DNA of 64,000 nucleotides from Panorpa germanica (taxonomy: Eukaryota; Arthropoda; Insecta; Mecoptera; Panorpidae): NCBI GenBank assembly GCA_963678705.1, contig OY783203.1:30672535-30736534 (forward strand). Reading direction: 5' to 3'. The notes below the pieces were generated by a model, which worked only from the letters and a program-made list of their open reading frames with translations, did no database searches and was not told the DNA's origin. Within the stretch, counting starts at the first letter, position 1. The number at the start of each line of letters is the position of its first letter. Shown here in pieces: positions 15,701 to 27,700 of this stretch. The position numbers were made by a program, and so were the translations under genes.

Positions 15701-18700
15701 CCGAGGCCATAACCTTTCCAGCCGATTGTTGTGCTTTCGGGCGCTTTGGACGAGGTTCACCAGTTGCTGTCCACTCAGATGACGATCGTTTTGATTCCGG
15801 AGTGAAGTGATGGATCCATATTTCATCCATTGTCACATATCGACGCAAAAATTCCGGTTTGTAACGTTTAAACATGGCCAAACACTGCTCAGAATCATCA
15901 ATACGTTGTCGTTTTTGGTCAACAGTAAGCAAACGCGGCACCCACTTTGAACAGAGCTTTCTCATAGTCAAATGCTCATGCAATATAAAGCCAACACGTT
16001 CTTTTGATATCTTTACGATGTCAGCTAACTCACGCAACTTCACTTTTCGATCATTCAAAACGATTTTGTGGATTTTTTTTATGTTTTCTGGTGTTACCGC
16101 CTCATTTGGACGTCCACTGCGTTCTGCATCATCGGTGTCTCTACGACCACGTTTGAAATCAGCAAACCAACGTTTTATTGTTGTTTCTGATGGAGCGGAG
16201 TCCCCATAACACTTTTCAAGCCATTGCTTCGCTTGAACGGTATTTTTTCCCATCAAAAAGCAGTGTAAAATTAAAACACGAAATTGTTTTGAAAATAACA
16301 AAAGTAGCGTCACTCTTAGCACAATAACTCAGAAACTACTGAATAGAATATCATGAAATTTTAACAGCTGTTTTTTAAAGGTTAGTATAAACTGAAAAAA
16401 AGGTGACTGTAACAAAACTAGCGCCATCTATGTGTTAGGCCCGGGACTTTTCAGCCCATGTGCTAAATATACTTATGGGGTTTAAATGGTATTTAAATAT
16501 TTTATTTTTTCCTAAAATACTTTTCTTTAAATACAAAAGCTCATTTTTCAATTTTTTAAATCCTGAAATAGGTCTTACAATTTTTTTATTGAAAGAATAA
16601 TGTGTTGATTTTATTAACACAAAAAAGCTCATTATATGATTCTAATTTTTAGAAAATAGACAACAGAACGTAACATTTTTACGTAAAAGGTAACTTTTTC
16701 TATGTGGCGTTAATCTTAAATATATGTAGCTGTGTTTAACGGGATGTTTATATAATTCTGATAAATTTACAAGATATTTCACAGATTAATTATGCAGTGC
16801 AATGCATTATCTCTTTTCCTGGAACTAATTCTTATAGAAAAATATGTAAAGTAGATTATAAAAGTAGATATTAATTGTACTCGAGATTGCTTAATAATGT
16901 GGAAGAGCAGAACCGCATTAAGCTATGAACAGGCCCTATGCTGAAAACTTGACTGAGGCCTGTTTGAAGTTGAGTTTCTGAAAAAATTTATTTACCCAGT
17001 CAAAACTCTAAAATTGTAGTCTGATGTGAGGTTCTTATATTCCGGGTCTAAGGCTGCTTTCACACTCATTGAGTTGTTAATTTAAGGTTTTAACCTAAAA
17101 CCAACAATTTATAATAAATAAAAATAGTAATTATTGTAAAATAATATATATTACTGACGCAAGATGCATGTTTTCACAAGTTTAAAATTACATTTAAGGT
17201 TAAAAGCTTAAATAGTAAGGCGGCACTTTGATATACATACATACGAAGCATAATTTGTATACGGACGTATCAAATACATTCTTCTGCTGTGCAATAGTTT
17301 ATTCACAAACAATAATATAAACTTTCTCGTATTTAATTTGTAATATAAAACCAAAATTATGTAAGTCGACGAATAAGTGCAGTAAGAAATATAGAAACTG
17401 CGTAATAAATTTCATTTGAACTATAAATAACTATAACCTAATTTGACATATTTTTCTCCATCATCGTCACTTGTCTGTGTAAGCAGATAAACATAGCGCC
17501 TGATAACAAGATAAGATTAGCAAACGTGTTTATATGCAAAAAAAAATTGATAAAATGTAATTAAGGATATTTTCATTTCATTTAATATTATCTTAAATAT
17601 CATTAATGTTAGTAGGTATAATGTAGATGTAATTGCATAACTAATAAATTAAAATAATGATTTAACACTAAAATCAAGTCCACTAGCGTTGATTTCTGAG
17701 AATCTTTAGTAATTTTATTCATTTTTCTCATTTACTTATTTCACAATGCAAAATTCGACAACAAATGCAACAAATTTACATTATATTTGGAACTTATAAT
17801 AAATTAACACAATTATAATATTATTGGCCAATTTTAACCTTAGTAGTAGTTGAATTCAGGCTAATATCAATTTGAAACCAATATTTATCAAAATAAATAT
17901 CTTAGATTTCCGTAAGTTTCAGGATGTGGTTCCCTCTAAATTTAAAATTGTGAATATGTTGTCATTATTGGTATTAATCAACAACATTTATCTGTATTAC
18001 CAAATATGTAATTCGCTGATATTTTTCTTCTAATCTACGATTGTGGTTATATATTTTTAAGTTCGTAACATGACATAAAGACGGCGACATTATCGACAAA
18101 TTAATATGATTTTGAGATAGTACCAACTTTCAAACGATATGTGTCAAAATTTCATGCTACATTCCTACCATTAGTTTACGAATTACAGTGGTTTTAGTGG
18201 CGCTATTTTTGTAATTTTCAGTAATTTGACTCCGAAAACACTTTTCAAGCCATTGCTTTGTTTGAACGGTACTTTTTCCCATTAAGAAGCATTGTTTATT
18301 CAGTTACGAAATTCAGATTTTTCCATTGTTTTGAAAATAACATATTGTAAATTTTATTGCAAATTTTGTAAATTTTGAAAGAAAATAATCAACTTCACCC
18401 TCCTACGCGTGGTTGTAATAGGACTCTAAGAAAAATTAATTTGGAGTAATACCCAAAAAAGTTAACTGACCGACTACTGTCCACGGAAACAGTCCGCGCT
18501 ACTTTTAATTTTATACTTTCTTGTTGGACACTCTGTATAATCGACTTTTATTACAAGATTTCTTATCTTGGCCAGAATTAGCAATATACATGTGCGTTTG
18601 ATTACTTTCGAATGTTGCAATAGACAGTAATTTAAACATTACTTCACAGTCGGTATCTATAGTTCTAGGCTAGTTTATCGTAATGCAATTTATCGCAAGT

Positions 18701-21700
18701 AATTCATCTTAATGTAATTAATCGCGAGACAGATTATTACAAAGGTGCTTTAAGGTGTCAATTATGCTATAAATACTTTTTTTCTATATTCATATATATT
18801 TTTAAATATATTTTATAATTTACTTCTTCATTGAAAAATATATAAATGTCCTTTTTAATTTAAAAGAACGCTTTTCAAATTTATATAGCGATTATCCTAT
18901 TCATTTTTCTATTCCTTTTATTGCTAATCAACCATTTATAATGTTGTAAACAAATCTACAATTTTTCTAATAATTCTTCATGAATTTATATAATAAATAT
19001 TTAAAATTTATTTTGTGAGTTTTTTATTGTGGTAAAAAATATATTTCATAACTTTTGGGATTTAGAATGTTTTGTATCATTTAATTTTTTACAATTGCCC
19101 TTAAATGGCTACATCTAATATTTTGAAAAAAATCTTTGACTTTTACCCTAAATTTTATAGAAAGCATTAATTTTAGAATGCAAAAACTTATACAGCCTTA
19201 CAAATAAATCTGATATAAAATTTATACCAGATATAAACAGTATCAGCTTATATCTGGTATACATTTTATAACAGGTTTATTTGTAAAGCGGATAGTGTAC
19301 AATTTTCTAAAATAAAAATGAAACTTCGTTTCAAACGGCAAAATTACATCCAGTGGCGGGAGTGATCTACAGTAATTATTGAAATAATGTAAAGGAGGAA
19401 AGGCTGGGAATATACACTTTGTTTTCGCGTACATATAAAGAAAGACACGGAGACAAAGTGTGTGTATTCAATTTTTTCTCATCTCTCCAGAACGTTTCGT
19501 CGGACGGCAGTCACATCAAATTAGAATCTTGAACAAGAATATAAGAGATCTTTCTGGAGCAAATGACAAAATTATATTCAGTGACGGGGGTAGTAGAAAG
19601 GAGGTGGTTGGGGCAATTGAATTTGAATTAAGAAAGAAATGTAGATTAAGAAGAGAAATTTTTTTTAACCAATTTTTCGTTTACGGTGTTGTCAACTGTG
19701 ATCTTTGTATAAATTTAAATGCATCATTAATGTTTTAATATGGTAATTAGTGCATCATACCATTTGTCATTGCTCCACCTCATGTATAGTTGACCATCAG
19801 TTAAATGATGATGAAATTTAAATAGCGTCATGTTTTTTCGATTACAATTATTTTTTTATAAGAATTATGAACTCATAATTTGTTAATTTAATTTCTCATA
19901 TTTATTTCGTTTATATAATATAATTTTATTTACTCTTATAATTTATGTTCATTTATTTTTTTTGATTTTGGTTTTTTTCTTATTTTTATTTTAGATATGG
20001 CACAAGGGATGTTTCAAATGCCAGATTTGTGGCATGACATTAAATATGAAAACTTACAAGGGATATAATAAACAGCCGTATTGTGAAGCGTAAGTATTAT
20101 TTTCTTATCTTTATATTATTTATTTATTGTTTTTTTAATATTACATTCTTCAAAAATTTAGCTAATAAACCTCGCATTATTTTAAATTATCAAATATTTT
20201 ATTGTTCTTGTTTTTGCCTTATCTTTCCTTCTTCTCTGTATCTTTGCCATCTACCTCTTACCTTTTCCACACAATTACTTACCTTTTGTCCCATTGATGT
20301 CTCTTTTTTAGTTTCCTTTCTCCTTTTCTTTCACTTCAATTTCCGTTATCATTACTTCCCCGTTGTTAACTTGTTTTCATTCTTGCCTTTTTTTCTTTCT
20401 TCTCTTGCTTTGTTTGCTTCTTTGCCTCTATCACTCATCATACTCTTTTAATTTTCTCTCATTCTTCTCCTTATCTCAGTGATCGTCTTCTATTTACTCC
20501 TTCTTCTCTTCTCTTCTAGTGACATTTCCTCCACGATTGTTTTCCTTTGTACTTTCGCCTTTTTACTTTTTACTGCTTCCTTTTCACTTCTTCCTTATTT
20601 ATCCTTCCATTCAAGAATATCAACTTGGAATCATTTTATCTTTTTTTTTTTACTAACAAATCAAACAATCTGTTTTTTTTTTAAATATGTTGAACCATTC
20701 TTGAGATATACTCGTATCTTAAAACGATGGAAATTTGGGGTACATATCAAATGTTGTATTTAAGTTTAAAGGATACTTATATTAGCATCGTATTTAAAAT
20801 TTATCAAATTTTGTAGAAAAGTGTTTTTACCAGTCAACCCATTACCAATAATATTACCAGCCAATTACCCATTACCTTTTCGGGGGTTATCTACCCCTCT
20901 TAATCAGCGGTAATCTCCCCTACCTCGTACAGTGAAGGTATTTGTATTACAAGCATAAAATTCGCAACTGTTTTGTCAGTTTGTAGTTTGGACACATTCA
21001 CTAAATGAAAGTTTCTTAGGTAATCCGAACGCGGCGTGTGGCAATTAAATAATTGCTGAGACGCCATGCCCTTCTCCAATGCATAAGCTATGTGCCAGTT
21101 TAAATTGATAGACTCAGCGGACTTAAATCCAGTTCAGATCATCTAGACCAGACTATTAATAATAATGTCGTAAAATATTTCATTTAACCTAAAATATTAT
21201 TTATAATCATTCCATGAACTATAGATTGGAGGTATCCAATAAGATCCATCACAGACAGATATGTCAGATGTCCTGGAATACCTGGGAGAGTTTCGCTTAA
21301 GAGGAATTTGTCCCGCGTTTCGCATGGACATTTAAATGTTCTTCCAGATGAACCTATAGGGTTCATAATTCAGAGAAGCCTGGTTCAAGAGCATGTATAT
21401 ATGAAGAGAGAATGCTGGACCTGAAAGTGTGTCCAAAATATGTGCGAGAGAGATAAGTATATGTTCCTATTGTTCTCTATGCGCATGCGTCGAATGTGAC
21501 AGTTGTCAAGTCAGAGCTGTCTAGATATATTACGTGACAGTTAATAAATATGACATTATATTGATGTAGATATGCATAAATATAAATAAACTATATATAA
21601 ATATAACTAAAAGCGTGAGTTCTGTCCACTCCAAATATCAACTGTGTTGGCGTTATTCTAACAGCGACATTTATGACGTTCATGAGTATATGTTTTCACT

Positions 21701-24700
21701 GAACGATCACTGTTTTACCGACAGACGAGCTTTGTACCTATTAAAGAAACATAATTTCTTTACATATTTAATATTTATTATATCTAAATAGCATATTAAT
21801 AATTATTATATCTAGACAGCTGTCACTTTCGACGCATGCGCATTGAGAACAAATAGGAACATATACCTTTCTCTCTCACACACATTTTGGCCATACTTTT
21901 AATCTATAGGAAACATAGGCTATTCACACTGCATATATATAACCTCTAAGATATTAGCCTAAGAAAGGCAAGAGTACTACAAGTTACAAACAATTTAATT
22001 TAATTTTATATCAACTTAAAACTCCTGCTGTAGATAATTAAAAATTAACTAACAACTATTATTCAGAAATAATTTGACAATTAGCATAACCTCTAACTTT
22101 ATTTCACTGAGGTCTCTAACAATTTACCAAAAAGGATTCAAATAATGTCTTCTAAGTTTTAATCCATTTATGTTTTGTATAATACTTAGTGCCAGTGTGT
22201 AACAGCAGTTTTCATTTCTGACAGATCTAGTCCGCCGACTTATCTCCTGATTTAACACCGCAGATAAAACCTTGCATGTATTGCGACCAATTGGCCTTAT
22301 TACCGTGCGATATTGATATGTAAACGTAAAATGTTGTCCTTATGCTCCTTATAAGGTGATAGGAGAACAACAGCTACGGATCATATACAGAACCTACAAC
22401 ACACTGCTGTAGACGGGGAGCTCATGACATATGCGAATTCGTTAATACGATTATCGATCTTATCGTAAGATCGCTTTTATAAATTAGTTATGAGTCATAT
22501 GACAGATATGCATAAGGTCGATTGTATTTACAAATCAGAATATTTTTACAAAATATATTTTTTAATTACCTTCCCTTTTTTAATTCGGCTCGCGGGTTGA
22601 TATTGTTATTACATGGGTTTATAGTAAATATTACTATAAATATAATTTGTGATTTCAATATGAGTGTACCCTTTCCAAAACACACGCATACTTGTAAAAG
22701 TATACTTACACATGTATAGATGTCTCCAAGAACCTTTGAAGTTAGTTAAGAATAATGTCTGTACGTAGGACTACTCGCATATTCGCTTTCTTTCGTCTGC
22801 CGTATAACAAGTGTTGACAGGTATGGTATGAACTACAGTATGGTGAAATATTATTTCAGAAACTATAACTACAGTCATCGCATTGATACAAAATTTAACC
22901 AGTATTATAATATGTTCATTATTAAATAGAAATACGGGGTGTCTCATAAAGATCCAACTACTTCAAGTGCGAATTATTATCTCTGAACAGATATGATTTA
23001 TATGAGTGAAACATTTTACGAATCACTTTTAAAACATTTTTTTTAACTATAATAATAATTAATAATAAAATTCAGAAATAGTACAGGAATACTCTTTTAA
23101 AAGTGATTCGTAAAATGTTTCACTCATATAAATCAGATCTGTTCGATCACAATCATTGTTCGCAAGACTCAGGAATAGGGCCCCTGGTGCGGATGAGACG
23201 GTGCGATATCGCGATTGTGTGAAGTGGAGTGCGCTGTTAGGTAGCGTAGGTTGAGCAACGCGCTTCCTTTTAAAAAATAAATATTTGTTTCTTTGCGTAT
23301 TAATTCTTACCAATAAACTATTTTAAAACAACTTTATTCTTTGTGAGACATCCTGTATTTTATTCGTTTTTTATTTGTGCATTCTGTAAAAATATCACTT
23401 TCTTGCAAAACAAAACTTTGAAGCTGTTTTATTTTGTTGATCCACGAGTAGTAGTATTTGCTATCTGATCCGAGTTTTACCATCTAGGTCATTTAAAATA
23501 GGGATTGCCGACCCCTAACCTAATGTAAGCGTATTTATCATAAGTAGTATAAAGATCTTTCAAGAAAAGGTTTCATTTTAAATTTCGGACCATTTTTGTA
23601 CCGTTCACCAGCGATGACATTTGGCAGAGTTTGTGCTTTGGATTAAAATAAAAATATCATCACTTTTCACATAGAAAGAATTTTTTTAAAATGACATCGT
23701 GGCACTGACCCATGTCACGAGCTCCTAGACTACTATGAGTACATATGTACATTTCATAACGCGGCGTAATGTCAGAAATGAAAAGTGACGTAATAGCACT
23801 GGTCTTCTATGTTAAATGCAAGCGTTAAGGAATGTAATATACTCGTATAATAGTTATAGCGACTGTGGTTTTAATTTAACATTGTGCCTTTAATTCATTT
23901 TAATAGGAGACTTAAATTGATCTCATTAGAGGTAGTTAGGAATGCTGGCATGGTGTTTAAATCCCTATATTTAGTAAGTTCATTTACCCCTCTATATAAA
24001 ACGGGAATAAGGATGATTCATAATACTCATTTATTTTATTTAATAGTGTTTAATTTTTTTCATTGGTTAAATTTCTTCTATCAAATATTATATTGTAATT
24101 AAAGTGAACCATGGAAATTAACAGTTTATCATGTGATAGCTTAGCTCCCCTTCACAAATAAATGTAGGAGATAAGAATTAAGCATAATCAATCAGATTTA
24201 GTGATAAAAATTCTGTGAAATAGTCGCTAACTTTACAGTACTGATAACAGAAATTGAATCTATAAATAGTTGTTGGTAATAAAGCCAAGATTATGTAAGT
24301 GTAATTAACAAAAGGGTACATAACTTTGTAGATTGAATTTCCGGGCATTACAGAATAAGTTAAAACTAGCGTTCCACATAAAGTGCTCTGTTTTCCCGAC
24401 TTTTTTTTTCACAATAGCGGGAAATTTAAAAACAAATTTCTCGGGAGTCTAAAGAAATATAAAAAAAAATTAAATTATTTGTAAATAAACTTGTATAGTC
24501 CAAATTACGTTAGTTCGGCGGCGACTTATACTTATACGATAATGAGTTTTATCTTATTTGTTTCTATATACATTATAGAAAAATAAGTGAGTCAGTGCTT
24601 TTTAGTTATATTGGCAGTTTATACCCCACAACTTGTTTTAAGTATGAGTCGCCGCCGAACTCTCGTAATTTGAACTATACAATGCAACACTTTACAATTT

Positions 24701-27700
24701 ATACTCTATAATAATATAAGATATTTGTAACGCACTCTCCAAAATATACAAAACCCCCCATGTTTTTCTTAGTTTTTAAACAAAAATATTTAGATCATTT
24801 TTTACCAGTTAAACTAAAATATTTTAAAATTGTTAGCCAATGTTATTATCTAATGGTCCATGTTAATAAATCGCATTTTCCTTGTTCCGAATCATGCCTT
24901 AAGCAGCGTGTGCAATTTTAAAAATTTTATTCAGCGGAAACAAATATCATTAAAAAATCACCTGTCATAAGATCGTAATAAACGAATCTTATGGCAGGTA
25001 CACTTAAAGGTTATTTTTCAATCATATTTATTTAGGTTCGTATTCTGATTAGCAATTTTTAGCGATCTATTTGAAACCCTTTTTAGACGGTCAGATCATA
25101 TCTTAAGGCCATCCTCACACGGGTCGATTGATTGTAAACGCGAGCTCCGAATCTGTCCGAACCGAATGAGAATGCAAGTGTGTTGTGAGTGAGAGAACGC
25201 ACACGGCACGAATGAAAAAAAACTAATTTGAAATTGGTTTTGAGCGACTTCGTTTCTAGATCGCAGGGCAATTACATTGCATGCTTTTGATGTTGAACAA
25301 CATGAGCAGAGATGTGCACAAATACTTTTTAAAAGTATTTAAATACATACATACATACAAATACCTCACAATACGACACAGAAGAATCCCCTATTATGCT
25401 ATTGTTAAAAATTCTAGAGTCACGAAACACGGCTCGACTTGTTTTGTTTTTCGTTTTCGTTGGAAACTGCGTTGCGTGACTAGTTTTCAAGCAGTCGACC
25501 CGTGTGCGGACGGCCTAAATCTGATTCCTAGGCTGATTCCATTTTAAAGCTGACAGACTGTTCAGATTTTCATGTTTACACATACGATAAACGAACAGTT
25601 GGTCTCAATCATAACCAAAGCTTGTTGTATCCAGTCAAATAACATTCTTTCACTCACTTTGGTAGCCATTTATAATTTGATGAGTTGAAAAGCCTTGGGC
25701 AATGGTTCCTCTGTGAAATGTCTTCAGAAAGTTTATATTTTACACTTCTTTTTGATTTGAGAGAATATCATTTTAACACAGTTTAAATATAAAATAGAAA
25801 ATAATTTAATTACTTTTACTCAACGTAATTTAAGGGTAAATTGATCAGTGTTATGCAAAAGGGGGTACCGTACTTTGATTTCACTGATTTAATAAATCAT
25901 CGAACCAAATAGGGTACAGTTTTTTTTATTCATGATGAAAGTAAAAAGTAACCTTATTAATGAAGTGTTATTAATTTGACCTTGAGATGTTAAAATCATC
26001 AAAAGAAGCCATATCACATACTTAACTTAACTCACTCACACTATGAGCTAACTTCTTTGGTATTTCTATTTTATATATATATTTTTTATTATGTAACTGG
26101 ATTTAAACAAATGCAAATATGCAGCGCAGCGCAGTGCAGTTTTACATTCCTATAATCTCAAATGAAAGAGAGTAAAAGAAATATTGCGTTACAATATTAA
26201 ATAAACAAATTCCAGGTAAAATTCCAATTTGGATTTTATTAATTTACATACGCCTATATGAGTAGCGTCTTTTTTTATGGAATAGTTCTACTGTGAGTCA
26301 TTCAATATTATTCGATTTGTTTCTATAGTTTTTAAAGAGATACATTTTTATCTAACAATTAACAAACTATAGGTAGGTTCTAGATCATTTGTTGAACCGT
26401 GCTGATACGCTGAATAACGTATCCACACTGTAAAGAAAATTGATTGAAAAAAATTAGACGCCTCTTTCTTAATCCAGCAATTTTGAAAACTTGATTAATT
26501 TCATCAAAAATTATGGAGTATAGTACACATAGTTTAAATCAATGCAGCCTTAAGAACGAGGCGTCTAAAGTGTTTTTTTTTTAGTGAAAATTTTCACAAA
26601 ATCTACTTTATATATAAGAGCGATTAGTTTCGATTTTTTTCATCCATGTTTTTATTTAAGATCGCTCTTATAAAAACACGAGTATCTAAAGTAAAATTCT
26701 TATATTACGTCATCAATAAAAATACTGCAAATAGGGTATGCATCGTATCATTCAGTAGTGGAGATAGGTTTGCGTTTTAACTTTTGAAGGCGTATCCGTT
26801 TTTTCTATTCGTTTCCTATTCTTCCAATACACAATTAAGCACAACAAGTTCTTCGTCTTTTACTAAAGGGGTACTAGGGTGGCCACAGACCTGGAAAATC
26901 TGGAAATCCGGGAATTATTAGGGAATTTAATGTAATATGGAAATATCATGAAAATATCAGGGAATTTCAAGAAATTTCATATATAGTATATTATATTTAA
27001 TTTAAAATTCAAAATGAAATGAATCAGAAAATTTGAAAAGAAAACGTGTAGCTAATGAAAAAAATGTAGTGTCAAAAAACGCTAAATTTTTAGCTGAAAT
27101 TCAAGTTATTGAGATCAATCTTCAATAATTTTATCTATTAAATATTAAGAGTTAATTTGTTCTAGTTTATACTAGTCATTAGCTTATTTTTGTGTTTCTC
27201 AAATTAAGTTACTTTTTATTAACGAATAATAAATCGTATTTAATTAGTTCATTCATTTATAATAGTAATTGTGTGCCTTTCGGCTTTACAATCTACAATA
27301 ATATATTTCTTAATACATTTCATTCCTATATACATTCAAACTTAAAACTAAACTTAAATTATTCTAGACTTTTACTACTTCCAAAAGTGCTTTCTACTTC
27401 TTCTTCTCTGGACCCTCTCTCTTCATGTTCCCCATGAAAACCAGATAACGAGATTACTATTTATTGTAATGTTTTTCGTTCCTTTTTCTATTTTCGCCAT
27501 TCACCTCTTTCCTTCACTGCCTCCCTTTAATAACTGCACAATAGTCTTCTCGCTCATTACTTTTTCCTGGCAAGAAAACTTAATGTGCTCCAATGTTTCA
27601 ATCTCCGTTCCGCACACTCTACACATTCTTTCCTCGATATTTGCCCAGTATCTGTTTCCTTTCTCCTCGTTTCCCAATCTAAATCTGGCAATCCTTCTGA

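Larger units (their letters stand above)
14893..16745. mobile_element. Possible TIR element interrupted by a mariner
   Basis: The left end TAAACACAGTTACATGTATT and the following TTTAAGGTTTATTTAACAT recur, complemented and diverged, at 16650-16745. Between them sits the mariner at 15160-16463. Similar single ends occur at 8880-8985, 13440-13530, 29640-29705, 41920-41960 and 62185-62260. No target-site duplication was found, so the outer boundaries are inferred. Confidence 0.4.
800..19994 (+). other. Lasp intron 1 (19.2 kb), repeat-rich
   Basis: Donor GTGGGT at 800, acceptor TTTTAG ending at 19994. No host coding exon was found inside. Elements listed separately include a LINE 3' relic, SINE relics, MITEs, mariner sequences and a retrotransposon relic. 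Stretches 800-2450, 2650-5150, 5420-6200, 6400-7360, 8020-8880, 11000-11750, 11930-12600, 13530-14890 and 16750-18230 show only AT-rich sequence and short chance reading frames. A GGGGCCATCCATAAATAA-type terminal motif at 4564 and a related one at 11513 are probably solitary transposon ends. Confidence 0.8.

Noticed and set aside
19460-19738. 92-codon open frame in Lasp intron 1
   Set aside because: No recognised motif, no codon pattern unlike chance, and it lies in repeat-rich intron sequence.
20083-20763. Plus-strand hydrophobic frames that could suggest membrane proteins
   Set aside because: They arise from a CT-rich stretch and lack splice or domain support; similar to the antisense LINE pattern.
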